Source: Erwinia endophytica
GTDB lineage: Bacteria; Pseudomonadota; Gammaproteobacteria; Enterobacterales; Enterobacteriaceae
Assembly (NCBI RefSeq): GCF_009295515.1
Contig: NZ_RQVV01000016.1
Span: 1 to 64,000, forward strand
Direction: 5' to 3'
DNA length: 64,000 nt
Shown: positions 1-8,685 of the stretch, in pieces
Layout of the letters: each line of letters opens with the position of its first letter
Position numbering within the stretch: position 1 is the first letter of the stretch
The notes under the pieces: generated by a model
Told to the model about the DNA's origin: nothing
The model's input: the letters and a program-made list of their open reading frames with translations, nothing else
The model's database searches: none
Position numbers and translations under genes: made by a program

Positions 1-52
1 GCCGATGGTAGTGTGGGGTCTCCCCATGCGAGAGTAGGGAACTGCCAGGCAT
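1..52 (+). rRNA. rrf: 5S ribosomal RNA, 3' part only
   Basis: The first 52 bases match the 3' portion of enterobacterial 5S rRNA, ending in the terminal strand CTGCCAGGCAT that closes the molecule by pairing with its 5' end. The 5' part lies before the window. The downstream tRNA-Asp and tRNA-Trp genes are the same distal tRNAs as in E. coli rrnC, so this is the end of an rrnC-like operon. Confidence 0.97.
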
Positions 53-78
53 CAATTTAGACCAGTAGCTGGTCATGA

Positions 79-100
79 CCTTCCTGGTGACGCAGGAAGG
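79..100 (+). other. Hairpin in the 5S-tRNA spacer
   Basis: A perfect 8-base inverted repeat, CCTTCCTG and CAGGAAGG, flanks a 6-base loop between 5S rRNA and tRNA-Asp. There is no T tract after it, so it is not a terminator. A role as a processing or folding element of the rRNA-tRNA transcript is inferred. Confidence 0.5.
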
Positions 101-150
101 GAGAAATACCTGAAATCAGACATTTTCTCTGATTCCAGTACAGAATCGGT

Positions 151-227
151 GGAGCGGTAGTTCAGTTGGTTAGAATACCTGCCTGTCACGCAGGGGGTCG
201 CGGGTTCGAGCCCCGTCCGTTCCGCCA
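151..227 (+). tRNA. aspT: tRNA-Asp (GTC)
   Basis: This is a 77-base tRNA with an encoded CCA end and anticodon GTC at 185-187. Acceptor, D, anticodon and T arms are all recognisable. It is the first of two tRNAs distal to the 5S gene and is probably cut out of the rRNA primary transcript. Confidence 0.97.
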
Positions 228-234
228 CCCTTTT

Positions 235-310
235 AGGGGCGTAGTTCAATTGGTAGAGCACCGGTCTCCAAAACCGGGTGTTGGGAGTTCGAGTCTCTCC
301 GCCCCTGCCA
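235..310 (+). tRNA. trpT: tRNA-Trp (CCA)
   Basis: This is a 76-base tRNA with encoded CCA and anticodon CCA at 268-270. It starts 7 bases after tRNA-Asp and is followed at once by the operon terminator. The Asp-Trp pair is the same as at E. coli rrnC. Confidence 0.97.
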
Positions 311-313
311 GAT

Positions 314-347
314 AAAAATCCTTTGCTTAAGGCAAAGGATTTTTTTT
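314..347 (+). terminator. Terminator of the rRNA-tRNA operon
   Basis: A perfect 9-base stem (ATCCTTTGC and GCAAAGGAT) with a 5-base loop is followed by eight T in a row and preceded by A's. This is a textbook intrinsic terminator, right behind tRNA-Trp. Confidence 0.93.
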
Positions 348-463
348 GTCCTGAGAGCGGCTATGGCTATTCTGCGAAATAGCTTTCCCTTTTACGTACT
401 TAATCCCAGTGGTCATTTTTCAGATACAGAATGGCCAGTAAACTGACCATTTCTGCCAGAAAC

Positions 464-1294
464 CTATTGCGTATTAACGGGGAATTTTAGTAACTGGCGG
501 ATATGCGTCTGTTGATCGCTGCTCTGTAACCAAACCGCATACAGTGGTCGAACGGCGACAGGCGTATCCGGGATCACTGTCAGGTCTGGGTAATCATTGT
601 GCCAGATGTCTGGCAGAAAAGCGCAGGCCCCAGTGGTATGTAGCAATTGCCGGGTCAGATGTGCGGAAGTTGTCGTCAGCACGGGAATATCATCTGCGCC
701 AGCCAGATAGCTTTCGTGTTGATGAAAATCAGCACCCCATTCCACTTTTATGTAATCATATTTATCGCGTTTCTCCGATTTTCGCGAACGAAAGAGTGTT
801 AAGGAAATATGACCGATCTGTTGGCTGGTCAGCTCATCCATTTTGGGGGCCTCAGTGGTGATCAGCAGATCAAGCTGGCGTTCATGCAGTTGCTTTACCA
901 GCAGATGACGCTGGGCTACCCGCGCCTCCAGATGCAGGCTTTCCCTGTTCTCATAGAGAGTTTGTAGCCACGGCGTAAGATAAGCCTCCCAAAGCGATGC
1001 ACTGGCCCCAATAGATAATTCATGATGCTGCTGGGTGTGCGATACTTCCTTCTTCGCCATCATCCACGTACTCATCAGACTTTCGGCATACGGTAGCAAA
1101 CGCTCACCCGCTGAGGTTAGCCTGATATTGTTACGATGTCGGGTAAAAAGATTTACTCCCAACTGATTTTCAAGTTGTCTGATGCGAAAACTGACGGCGG
1201 ATTGAGTGAGATAGAGCGCTTCAGCGGCACGCCCAAAGTGGCGGGTTCTGCTTACTTCAAGAAAGGTCTTCAGTAATTCCGTATCCACATCCAT
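464..1294 (-). CDS. hdfR: HdfR, LysR-type transcription regulator
   Basis: This 276-residue LysR-family regulator has an N-terminal winged helix-turn-helix (about residues 1-60, recognition helix around [12 protein letters not shown]) and a C-terminal effector-binding domain. The N-terminal half is nearly identical to E. coli HdfR, a repressor of the flagellar master operon flhDC; the C-terminal half has diverged. The start at 1294 has a good ribosome binding site (TAGGAGATGG). The gene is divergent from maoP, as in E. coli, and the shared 115-base spacer probably holds the promoters of both. Confidence 0.93.
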   Translation of the reverse strand: MDVDTELLKTFLEVSRTRHFGRAAEALYLTQSAVSFRIRQLENQLGVNLFTRHRNNIRLTSAGERLLPYAESLMSTWMMAKKEVSHTQQHHELSIGASASLWEAYLTPWLQTLYENRESLHLEARVAQRHLLVKQLHERQLDLLITTEAPKMDELTSQQIGHISLTLFRSRKSEKRDKYDYIKVEWGADFHQHESYLAGADDIPVLTTTSAHLTRQLLHTTGACAFLPDIWHNDYPDLTVIPDTPVAVRPLYAVWLQSSDQQTHIRQLLKFPVNTQ

Positions 1295-1334
1295 CTCCTA
1301 AAAAATATTTGTCGTTATGATTTAAATGTTTTGT

Positions 1335-1362
1335 TTTACACTCTGTCAAGCGTATCTAATAC
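1335..1362 (+). promoter_or_regulatory. Likely promoter of maoP
   Basis: TTTACA (1335-1340) and TAATAC (1357-1362) are separated by 16 bases, a good sigma-70 match. They lie about 50 bases before the maoP start, between the divergent hdfR and maoP. Confidence 0.6.
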
Positions 1363-1409
1363 TCCGCGCCATAAATAGCACGGCCATAAAAGAGTTAGGA
1401 GCGTGTAAA

Positions 1410-1748
1410 ATGGCGGAAAGTTTCGCAACGACGAATCGTTTTTTTGACAACAAACATTACCCGCGTGGTTTCTCCCGTCACGGTGATTTCACCATCAAAG
1501 AAGCCCAACTTCTTGAGCGCCATGGTTACGCTTTTAACGAGTTGGATCTGGCAAAGCGTGAGCCCGTGACCGAAGAAGAGCGTCAGTTTATTGAAGTGTG
1601 CCGTGGAATCCGCGAGCCGCAGACTGAAGCAGAGCGGGTCTGGTCGAAATATATGACGCGTATCAAGCGCCCTAAACGTTTCCACACTCTGTCTGGCGGT
1701 AAGCCGCAGATGGAAGGTGTGGAAGACTATTCGGATAGTGACGATTAA
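1410..1748 (+). CDS. maoP: MaoP, Ori macrodomain organiser
   Basis: This 112-residue protein is almost identical in sequence and equal in length to E. coli MaoP (formerly YifE). Known role: with the nearby DNA site maoS it confines the Ori macrodomain of the chromosome. The start was set at 1410 because the protein from there aligns end to end with the E. coli homologue and AGGAGCG lies just upstream; the open frame extends further upstream without a good binding site. The acidic C-terminus ends in DSDD. I could not identify maoS from sequence alone. Confidence 0.95.
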   Translation: MAESFATTNRFFDNKHYPRGFSRHGDFTIKEAQLLERHGYAFNELDLAKREPVTEEERQFIEVCRGIREPQTEAERVWSKYMTRIKRPKRFHTLSGGKPQMEGVEDYSDSDD

Positions 1749-1755
1749 ACATCAT

Positions 1756-1775
1756 GGGGCTTCGGCCCCTTTTTT
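1756..1775 (+). terminator. Terminator after maoP
   Basis: GGGGC-TTCG-GCCCC forms a compact stem with a stable TTCG tetraloop, followed by six T. It lies between the convergent maoP and yifB. Confidence 0.88.
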
Positions 1776-1817
1776 ACACTCGTTTTTGACCGCCTTATCC
1801 GTGGTAGAGCCCGTTTA

Positions 1818-3335
1818 TTATAGATGGTTTTGTAGATGAATGAGTAACCTGTCGATGGCACGATAGCTCAATGCTTCATTCAGATGCTGGCGCTGTACTT
1901 CTTCTTCACCCGCAAGGTCGGCAATGGTGCGGGCAACCTTTAGGATACGCTGCCAGGCGCGGACAGACAGCCCTAACTGATTTAACACTTCCTCCAGCCA
2001 GCATGCGTCCAACTGCTTAATGCTGCAGGCTAGCTGGATTTCCTTCGGCCCCATTGCCTCATTGATTATCCCGCCTCGGGCAAGTTGACGTTCGCGGGCC
2101 ATCAACACTCGTTGGCGGACAGTTTCGCTTGATTCACTGGCGAGGGAAGCACGACTTAACGTGCCTGAAGGCAAAAGGGGCACCTCCAGTGAAAGATCGA
2201 AGCGATCCAGAAACGGTCCGGAAAGACGGTTCAGATAGCGCAGTGTTTGTTGAGGTGTGCTGCGACTGTGGGTACCGCTATGATACCCGGTCGGACTGGG
2301 ATTCATCGCCGCGACCAATTGAAAGTGAGCAGGGTAGATAACTTTGGCTTTGGCCCGAGAGATACAAATCATTCCAGATTCAATGGGTTCTCGCAGTGCA
2401 TCAAGTGTTTTACGTTCAAACTCAGGCAGCTCATCCAGAAAAAGGATGCCATTGTGGGCTAAGGATATTTCACCTGGCTTTGGTAACGAGCCGCCGCCGA
2501 CCAACGCATAGCGGGATGAGGTGTGATGAGGGGCCCTGAAAGGGCGCTGACGCCATTGCCGCTGTATTCCACCACTGTTGACCAGACTGGCAATTGCAGC
2601 GCTCTCAAGCGCTTCACGATCACTTAATGGAGGCATCAGTCCGGGTAGTCGGCTGGCCAACATGGTTTTTCCTGTTCCTGGAGGGCCTATCAGTAGCAGA
2701 TTATGTCCCCCAGCGGCCGTAATTTCTAAGGCTCTCTTGGCTTGCTGTTGCCCAATGATTTCATTTAAGTCGCCCTGTCTGGGGGGGTGTTCATGATGCT
2801 TGTAGTGGGCGGCCTGGAGCTCAGTCTGACCATTAAGGAAAGCGCAGATTTCCAACAGGTTAGTGCTTATCAGGCTGACACCGTGACGGACCAGACCGAC
2901 CTCCGCCACATTGTCACTGGAGAGGATCAACTGTCGATTAGCTTCAATGGCTGCGATGGCCGCAGGGATAGCCCCCTGTACGCCCCGTACAACGCCTGTC
3001 AGAGCCAGTTCTCCCAGAAATTCATATTGCCCCAGTTTATCGCCGGATATTTGCTCTGAGGCCGCCAGAATAGCGATAGCGATAGGCAGATCATATCTAC
3101 CGCCTTCTTTAGGGAGATCGGCCGGTGCCAGATTTACGGTAATGCGTTTGGCGGGAAAAACAAAGCCGCAGTTGATCATTGCGCTGCGCACTCGTTCACG
3201 TGCTTCTTTAACCGTTGTTTCAGGCAGGCCAACCAGGGCAAGAGCGGGCAAACCATTGCTCAGATGGACTTCGACTGAGACCAACGGAGCATCCACACCA
3301 ATGGCTGCCCGGGTATAGGTAACAGATAGCGACAT
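1818..3335 (-). CDS. yifB: YifB/ComM family AAA+ ATPase
   Basis: This 505-residue protein is homologous to E. coli YifB and Haemophilus/Vibrio ComM. An N-terminal Lon-protease-like S5 fold domain (about 1-165) precedes a magnesium-chelatase-type AAA+ module with Walker A GPPGTGKT and Walker B FLDELPEF. The C-terminal domain ends in the typical SYRAIDRLLIHLQ segment. ComM is a hexameric branch-migration helicase that helps integrate DNA in natural transformation; the role in enterobacteria is less clear. The start at 3335 is preceded by AAGGAGCG and begins MSLSVTYTRAA, as in the family; a longer upstream frame lacks support. Confidence 0.92.
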   Translation of the reverse strand: MSLSVTYTRAAIGVDAPLVSVEVHLSNGLPALALVGLPETTVKEARERVRSAMINCGFVFPAKRITVNLAPADLPKEGGRYDLPIAIAILAASEQISGDKLGQYEFLGELALTGVVRGVQGAIPAAIAAIEANRQLILSSDNVAEVGLVRHGVSLISTNLLEICAFLNGQTELQAAHYKHHEHPPRQGDLNEIIGQQQAKRALEITAAGGHNLLLIGPPGTGKTMLASRLPGLMPPLSDREALESAAIASLVNSGGIQRQWRQRPFRAPHHTSSRYALVGGGSLPKPGEISLAHNGILFLDELPEFERKTLDALREPIESGMICISRAKAKVIYPAHFQLVAAMNPSPTGYHSGTHSRSTPQQTLRYLNRLSGPFLDRFDLSLEVPLLPSGTLSRASLASESSETVRQRVLMARERQLARGGIINEAMGPKEIQLACSIKQLDACWLEEVLNQLGLSVRAWQRILKVARTIADLAGEEEVQRQHLNEALSYRAIDRLLIHLQNHL

Positions 3336-3684
3336 ACACGCTCCTTGTAGAATGGCAGTGTGCAATATTTAACAGTGCAAAGCGATTCTGAACGTTGTTC
3401 GGGCCGGGGAGGTTCGCAAATGATTTTCTGGATCCGACAAATGTTTCCAGAGATTCCAGAGAGGAGCCGCAAGTCAGTCGAAGCGTATTGACTTCTGGAA
3501 TTTGTTACTTTTGGTGACTAATGAATATTTTTCATTATAAGACTTATTATTTGAATAATATGCATTTTTATTGGGTTTTTAGCAGCAGGTATAAAATAAA
3601 ATGATGAAAAAAGTTGAACCTCAGTTGCTGACTGTGTTAACTCTGTAAGCATTACTTCGAACAAGTGAAATTATCGAACTCAAA
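3336..3684 (+). promoter_or_regulatory. ilv promoter and leader region
   Basis: This 349-base gene-free stretch separates yifB and ilvL. Its centre (about 3520-3600) is very AT-rich, as expected upstream of the IHF-assisted ilv promoter of E. coli. The best promoter is TTGAAC (3614-3619), 17 bases, TTAACT (3637-3642). The -10 area and the following bases to about 3665 closely resemble what I recall of E. coli ilvGp2, which supports the choice. No protein gene is seen here. Confidence 0.65.
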
Positions 3685-3783
3685 ATGCTAACCCTTCTAC
3701 GAGTCCTAAGCCTGGTCGTCATTAACGTCGTCGTGATTATTATCACGCCGTGCGGGGCTACGCTCGGAGGAAGAAAGGCTTAA
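3685..3783 (+). CDS. ilvL: IlvL, ilv operon leader peptide
   Basis: This 32-codon leader peptide has the same length as E. coli IlvL. Sixteen of its 32 residues are branched-chain: six Leu, six Val and four Ile, including the run VVVIII. Several leucines use the rare codon CTA near the start. Shortage of charged Leu-, Val- or Ile-tRNA would stall ribosomes here and prevent formation of the downstream terminator. It precedes the attenuator at 3807-3841. Confidence 0.95.
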   Translation: MLTLLRVLSLVVINVVVIIITPCGATLGGRKA

Positions 3784-3806
3784 AAATCAAGCCTGAATTC
3801 AGAAGA

Positions 3807-3841
3807 ACCCCCGCACCGAAAGGTCCGGGGGTTTTTTTTTT
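3807..3841 (+). terminator. ilvGMEDA attenuator
   Basis: CCCCCG (3808-3813) and CGGGGG (3826-3831) form the outer stem. An inner ACC/GGT stem with a GAAA loop lies above one C-C mismatch. About ten T follow. The position, directly after ilvL and before ilvX-ilvG, is that of the attenuator that responds to leader peptide translation. Confidence 0.93.
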
Positions 3842-3870
3842 GGCAAGGTGCAATGACAGAGGAATGAAAA

Positions 3871-3921
3871 ATGAACAATAGAATAAAATGCTGTTGTTAC
3901 CAGCAAGAGGCGGGGAAATAA
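3871..3921 (+). CDS. ilvX: IlvX, 16-residue small protein
   Basis: A 16-codon frame starts with MNNRIKCCC and ends two bases before the ilvG start. A strong binding site, GAGGA, lies seven bases before its ATG. E. coli has a 16-residue ilvX at the same place, also beginning MNN; the rest of the peptide differs. Function is unknown. Because its stop nearly touches the ilvG start it may couple translation into ilvG. The call rests on position, length, start motif and binding site. Confidence 0.75.
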   Translation: MNNRIKCCCYQQEAGK

Positions 3922-3923
3922 CT

Positions 3924-5570
3924 ATGAATGGTGCTCAGTGGGTGGTTCAGGCGCTGCGTGTGCAAGGGGTAGAAACAGTTTTCGGCTATCCCGGCGGGGC
4001 GATTATGCCCGTCTATGACGCGTTATATGATGGAGGCGTCGAACACCTACTGTGCCGCCATGAGCAGGGGGCTGCGATGGCGGCCATTGGTTATGCGCGC
4101 TCTACCGGCAAAGTTGGCGTCTGCATTGCAACTTCCGGTCCAGGCGCTACCAACCTGATTACCGGTTTGGCCGACGCGATGATGGACTCGGTTCCGGTGG
4201 TAGCCATCACGGGACAGGTTGCTGGCGGTCTGATTGGTACGGATGCTTTTCAGGAAATTGACGTATTGGGTCTGTCTCTGGCTTGTACTAAACACAGTTT
4301 TTTAGTGACGTCGCTGGAGGAACTTCCAGCGGTGATGGCTGAGGCCTTTTCTATCGCGCAGTCTGGCCGACCAGGTCCAGTATTAATTGATATTCCTAAA
4401 GATATTCAGCTGGCTTCTGGTGATTTTGTTGCACATCTGATACCGGTTGACGATGAGATTGGGCATCCGGTTCAGGAACTGCAACGGGCCCGTGCGATGC
4501 TGTCTCAGGCGCAAAAACCGATTTTGTACATTGGTGGCGGTGTTGGCATGGCAAATGCGGTTGATGCTTTGCGCGCTTTCGCGAAAGAAACCGGCATTCC
4601 TACTGTGGCCACTCTGAAAGGTTTGGGGACGCCTGATGCACAAGATGACGGCTACCTGGGAATGTTGGGAATGCACGGCACCAAGGCGGCAAACTATGCG
4701 GTGCAGCAGTGTGACCTGCTGATTGCGGTAGGGGCGCGCTTCGATGATCGCGTGACCGGTAAACTGAATACCTTCGCCCCTAATGCCAGCGTTATCCATA
4801 TGGATATTGATCCGGCGGAGTTAAATAAATTGCGTCAGGCTCATGTAGTGTTACGCGGCGATCTCAATAAGTTGCTGCCAGACTTGTATCACCCAGTCAA
4901 CATCGCGGCCTGGCGTGAGCATGTTCAGACTATGAAAGCGGAACATTGCTGGCGCTATGATCATCCAGGGGAGGCTATTTATGCCCCCTTGTTCCTCAAA
5001 CAGCTTTCCGCTCGTAAACCTGATAGCGCGATTGTGACGACTGATGTGGGGCAGCATCAGATGTGGGCAGCGCAGCATATGTGTTTCACCCGTCCGGAAA
5101 ACTTCATCACTTCAAGTGGTCTGGGCACCATGGGCTTTGGCCTGCCCGCGGCGGTGGGGGCTCAGGTTGCCCGTCCTCAGGATACTGTCATCTGTGTGTC
5201 GGGCGACGGTTCTTTCATGATGAATGTGCAGGAGCTGGGTACCATCAAGCGCAAGAAACTGCCGGTGAAAATTGTCCTGATGGATAACCAGCGTTTGGGT
5301 ATGGTACGTCAGTGGCAGCAACTGTTCTTTTCCGAGCGCTACAGTGAAACTAACCTTTCTGATAACCCTGATTTCCTTACACTGGCCAGCGCCTTTGATA
5401 TTCCTGGCCAGCGTATCACCCGTAAAGACCAGGTCGAGACTGCCATAGACACGTTGCTGCACAGTGACGGGCCATACATGCTCCACGTCGTGATTGACGA
5501 GCATGAGAACGTCTGGCCACTGGTACCGCCGGGTGCCAGCAATGAAAATATGATGGAGAAAACCTCATGA
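3924..5570 (+). CDS. ilvG: Acetolactate synthase II, large subunit
   Basis: This 548-residue ThDP-dependent enzyme condenses pyruvate with pyruvate or 2-oxobutyrate, the first common step of Ile and Val synthesis. The catalytic glutamate is Glu47 (CRHEQGAA), and the ThDP motif starts at GDGSFMMN and ends at DNQ. The start at 3924 (MNGAQWVV) matches the family. The reading frame is intact, unlike E. coli K-12, where ilvG is frameshifted. Isozyme II is known to be resistant to valine, so valine-resistant growth is expected. It overlaps ilvM by four bases (ATGA). Confidence 0.97.
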   Translation: MNGAQWVVQALRVQGVETVFGYPGGAIMPVYDALYDGGVEHLLCRHEQGAAMAAIGYARSTGKVGVCIATSGPGATNLITGLADAMMDSVPVVAITGQVAGGLIGTDAFQEIDVLGLSLACTKHSFLVTSLEELPAVMAEAFSIAQSGRPGPVLIDIPKDIQLASGDFVAHLIPVDDEIGHPVQELQRARAMLSQAQKPILYIGGGVGMANAVDALRAFAKETGIPTVATLKGLGTPDAQDDGYLGMLGMHGTKAANYAVQQCDLLIAVGARFDDRVTGKLNTFAPNASVIHMDIDPAELNKLRQAHVVLRGDLNKLLPDLYHPVNIAAWREHVQTMKAEHCWRYDHPGEAIYAPLFLKQLSARKPDSAIVTTDVGQHQMWAAQHMCFTRPENFITSSGLGTMGFGLPAAVGAQVARPQDTVICVSGDGSFMMNVQELGTIKRKKLPVKIVLMDNQRLGMVRQWQQLFFSERYSETNLSDNPDFLTLASAFDIPGQRITRKDQVETAIDTLLHSDGPYMLHVVIDEHENVWPLVPPGASNENMMEKTS

Positions 5571-5824
5571 TGCAGCATCAATTGTCTATCGAAGCGCGTT
5601 GCCGCCCCGAAATACTGGAGCGCATTTTACGTGTCGTCCGCCACCGTGGCTTTCGGGTGTGTGCCATGAATATGGTCTCGGGAGTGGATACAGACAATAT
5701 TAATATTGAATTGACCGTTGCCAGCCAGCGCTCAGTCGATTTACTGTCAACGCAACTTAGCAAACTAATGGATGTCGCATGCGTCCAGATCCAACAACAG
5801 ACAACACAACAAATCCGCGCCTGA
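5567..5824 (+). CDS. ilvM: Acetolactate synthase II, small subunit
   Basis: This 85-residue protein consists of a single ACT-like domain (betaalphabeta-betaalphabeta), starting [21 protein letters not shown]. It activates and stabilises IlvG. Its ATG overlaps the ilvG stop, so translation is probably coupled and the two subunits are made in proportion. Length and core match E. coli IlvM (87 residues). Confidence 0.94.
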   Translation: MMQHQLSIEARCRPEILERILRVVRHRGFRVCAMNMVSGVDTDNINIELTVASQRSVDLLSTQLSKLMDVACVQIQQQTTQQIRA

Positions 5825-5842
5825 GCGCGAAAGGAAATAAGA

Positions 5843-6769
5843 ATGACCAAAAAAGCTGACTTTATCTGGTTCAATGGCGAGATGGTTAAGTGGGAAGACG
5901 CGAAGGTCAGCGTAATGTCCCATGCTCTGCACTACGGCTCGTCTGTTTTTGAAGGCATCCGTTGCTATGACTCGCACAAAGGGCCGGTGGTCTTCCGCCA
6001 TCGTGAACATATGCAGCGCCTGCATGACTCTGCAAAAATCTATCGTTTCCCCGTTCGTCAGAGTGTTGATGAACTGATGGAAGCTTGCCGTGAAGTGTTG
6101 CGTGTGAACAAACTGAAAAGCGCCTATATTCGCCCGCTGGTCTTTGTTGGCGACGTAGGCCTGGGGGTTAACCCGCCCGATGGTTACAGCACTGACGTGA
6201 TCATCGCCGCCTTCCCATGGGGGGCCTACCTGGGCGCAGAGGCGCTGGAGCAGGGAATTGACGCCATGGTTTCCTCGTGGAACCGCGTTGCGCCTAACAC
6301 TCTGCCAACCGCAGCCAAGGCGGGCGGTAACTACCTGTCTTCATTGCTGGTAGGCAGCGAAGCGCGCCGCCACGGCTATCAGGAAGGCATTGCGCTGGAT
6401 ACTCATGGTTATATCTCGGAAGGTGCCGGTGAAAACTTGTTTGAAGTGAAAGACGGTATCCTGTTCACACCGCCATTCACTTCTTCCGCTCTGCCGGGTA
6501 TCACCCGTGATGCGATAATCAAGTTGGCGAAAGAGTTAGGTATTGAAGTTCGTGAGCAGGTCTTGTCCCGCGAATCTCTGTATCTGGCTGACGAGGTCTT
6601 TATGTCCGGAACGGCAGCTGAAATTACCCCGGTGCGCAGCGTTGATGGCATCCAGGTTGGTCAAGGTAAGTGCGGCCCGATGACCAGCCGTATCCAGTCA
6701 GCATTCTTCGGCCTGTTTACTGGCGAGACCGAAGACAAATGGGGCTGGCTGGATCCAGTTAACTCATAA
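5843..6769 (+). CDS. ilvE: Branched-chain amino acid aminotransferase
   Basis: This 308-residue fold-type IV PLP enzyme transfers amino groups between glutamate and the keto acids of Leu, Ile and Val. The PLP lysine is Lys159 (TAAKAGGNY); the ExGxGENLF segment and the EVFMSGTAAEITPV segment near the C-terminus are present. It lies 18 bases after ilvM with GGAAATAAG as binding site. Very close to E. coli IlvE (309 residues). Confidence 0.97.
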   Translation: MTKKADFIWFNGEMVKWEDAKVSVMSHALHYGSSVFEGIRCYDSHKGPVVFRHREHMQRLHDSAKIYRFPVRQSVDELMEACREVLRVNKLKSAYIRPLVFVGDVGLGVNPPDGYSTDVIIAAFPWGAYLGAEALEQGIDAMVSSWNRVAPNTLPTAAKAGGNYLSSLLVGSEARRHGYQEGIALDTHGYISEGAGENLFEVKDGILFTPPFTSSALPGITRDAIIKLAKELGIEVREQVLSRESLYLADEVFMSGTAAEITPVRSVDGIQVGQGKCGPMTSRIQSAFFGLFTGETEDKWGWLDPVNS

Positions 6770-6781
6770 TAATGACATTTT

Positions 6782-6803
6782 GCGGGCGTCAGTTGACGCC
6801 CGC
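6782..6803 (+). other. Perfect hairpin between ilvE and ilvD
   Basis: GCGGGCGTCA and TGACGCCCGC form a 10-base perfect inverted repeat with only two bases between arms (a four-base loop in practice). No T tract follows, so it is probably not a terminator. It may slow 3' exonucleases and so stabilise the upstream ilvGME message; that role is inferred. Confidence 0.6.
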
Positions 6804-6829
6804 GTACTATCTGATTCTGGAGTATGAGC

Positions 6830-8680
6830 ATGCCTAAGTACCGTTCCGCCACCACCACTCATGGCCGTAATATGGCGGGTGCCCGTGCCCTGTGGCGGGC
6901 CACAGGAATGACCGATGATGATTTCGGTAAGCCAATTATCGCTGTGGTTAACTCGTTCACTCAGTTCGTACCGGGACACGTGCACTTGCGCGATTTGGGG
7001 AAACTGGTTGCCGAACAGATTGAAGCCTCCGGTGGGGTAGCTAAAGAGTTCAACACCATTGCCGTGGATGATGGTATCGCGATGGGGCATGGCGGCATGC
7101 TTTACTCCCTGCCTTCGCGTGAATTAATCGCCGATTCTGTGGAGTATATGGTTAACGCGCACTGTGCAGACGCCATGGTGTGTATCTCCAACTGCGATAA
7201 AATTACGCCAGGAATGCTGATGGCATCCCTGCGTCTGAATATTCCGGTTATCTTCGTTTCCGGCGGCCCGATGGAAGCCGGTAAAACCAAGCTCTCCGAC
7301 CAAATCATTAAGCTGGATCTGGTGGATGCGATGATCCAGGGCGCTAATCCAAAGGTCAGTGACGCGGACAGTGAACAGATCGAGCGCTCAGCCTGCCCAA
7401 CCTGTGGTTCTTGCTCGGGAATGTTCACGGCCAATTCGATGAACTGCCTGACTGAAGCGTTAGGCCTGTCCCTGCCAGGTAACGGCTCGCTGTTGGCCAC
7501 TCATGCTGACCGTAAGGAACTGTTCCTCGCCGCAGGTAAACGTATCGTTGCGTTGGCGAAGCGCTATTACGAGCAAGACGATGAAAGCGTGTTGCCGCGT
7601 AGCATCGCGAACAAATCCGCTTTTGAGAACGCCATGACGCTGGATATCGCGATGGGCGGTTCAACAAACACCGTTCTGCACCTGCTGGCCGCCGCGCAGG
7701 AAGGTGAAATCGATTTCAATATTTCCGATATTGACCGTCTGTCTCGTCAGGTACCTCACCTGTGTAAAGTGGCGCCAAGTACGCAAAAATACCATATGGA
7801 AGATGTCCATCGGGCTGGAGGCGTGCTCGGCATCCTTGGCGAGCTGAATCGCGTTGGGTTGGTGGATAACAGGGTGAGAAATGTGCTGGGCAAAAGCCTG
7901 CAGGAAACGTTGGCACACTATGACATCATGCAGACCAACGACGAGGATGTGAAGAAGATGTTCCGCGCAGGTCCGGCGGGTATTCGCACCACTCAGGCAT
8001 TTTCACAGGACACGCGTTGGGACACGCTGGACGATGATCGTCAGCATGGTTGTATTCGCTCTCGTGAGTTCGCCTTCAGTCAGGACGGTGGTTTAGCGGT
8101 ACTTTCCGGCAACATGGCTGAAGATGGCTGTATCGTTAAAACGGCGGGTGTGGATAAAGAAATCCTCACCTTCCGTGGTCCGGCTAAAGTTTACGAAAGC
8201 CAGGACGATGCGGTAGCCGCGATTCTGGGGGGGAAAGTGGTTGCCGGTGATGTGGTGGTCATTCGCTACGAAGGTCCAAAAGGCGGACCGGGTATGCAGG
8301 AAATGCTTTACCCCACCACTTACCTGAAATCAATGGGGTTGGGCAAAAGCTGTGCCCTGATTACCGATGGTCGTTTTTCCGGAGGGACTTCCGGCCTGTC
8401 TATCGGACATATTTCTCCTGAAGCAGCCAACGGCGGTAGCATCGCGCTGGTGAAAGATGGCGATATGATTGATATTGATATTCCTCATCGTCGTATCAAA
8501 CTGGACGTACCGGACAACGAACTGCACACGCGTCGTGAAGAGGAAGAGGCGCGCGGTGAAGCTGCTTATACACCTCATGGACGTGAACGACAGGTTTCTT
8601 TTGCTCTGCGTGCTTATGCCTTACTGGCAACCAGCGCGGACAAAGGCGCTGTGCGTGACAAGAGCAAGCTGGGAGGCTAA
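6830..8680 (+). CDS. ilvD: Dihydroxy-acid dehydratase
   Basis: This 616-residue iron-sulfur enzyme dehydrates 2,3-dihydroxy-3-methylbutanoate (and the methylpentanoate) to the keto acids used by IlvE. Cluster cysteines lie in [11 protein letters not shown] and [11 protein letters not shown]. The start at 6830 ([12 protein letters not shown]) was preferred over an ATG six bases upstream because GGAG lies at proper distance only from 6830 and the length then equals E. coli IlvD. Confidence 0.97.
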   Translation: MPKYRSATTTHGRNMAGARALWRATGMTDDDFGKPIIAVVNSFTQFVPGHVHLRDLGKLVAEQIEASGGVAKEFNTIAVDDGIAMGHGGMLYSLPSRELIADSVEYMVNAHCADAMVCISNCDKITPGMLMASLRLNIPVIFVSGGPMEAGKTKLSDQIIKLDLVDAMIQGANPKVSDADSEQIERSACPTCGSCSGMFTANSMNCLTEALGLSLPGNGSLLATHADRKELFLAAGKRIVALAKRYYEQDDESVLPRSIANKSAFENAMTLDIAMGGSTNTVLHLLAAAQEGEIDFNISDIDRLSRQVPHLCKVAPSTQKYHMEDVHRAGGVLGILGELNRVGLVDNRVRNVLGKSLQETLAHYDIMQTNDEDVKKMFRAGPAGIRTTQAFSQDTRWDTLDDDRQHGCIRSREFAFSQDGGLAVLSGNMAEDGCIVKTAGVDKEILTFRGPAKVYESQDDAVAAILGGKVVAGDVVVIRYEGPKGGPGMQEMLYPTTYLKSMGLGKSCALITDGRFSGGTSGLSIGHISPEAANGGSIALVKDGDMIDIDIPHRRIKLDVPDNELHTRREEEEARGEAAYTPHGRERQVSFALRAYALLATSADKGAVRDKSKLGG

Positions 8681-8685
8681 CAAAC

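Noticed and set aside
73-261. Short minus-strand frame over the 5S-tRNA spacer containing ERTGLEPATPCVTG
   Set aside because: This is the well-known spurious translation of tRNA antisense sequence, not a protein gene.
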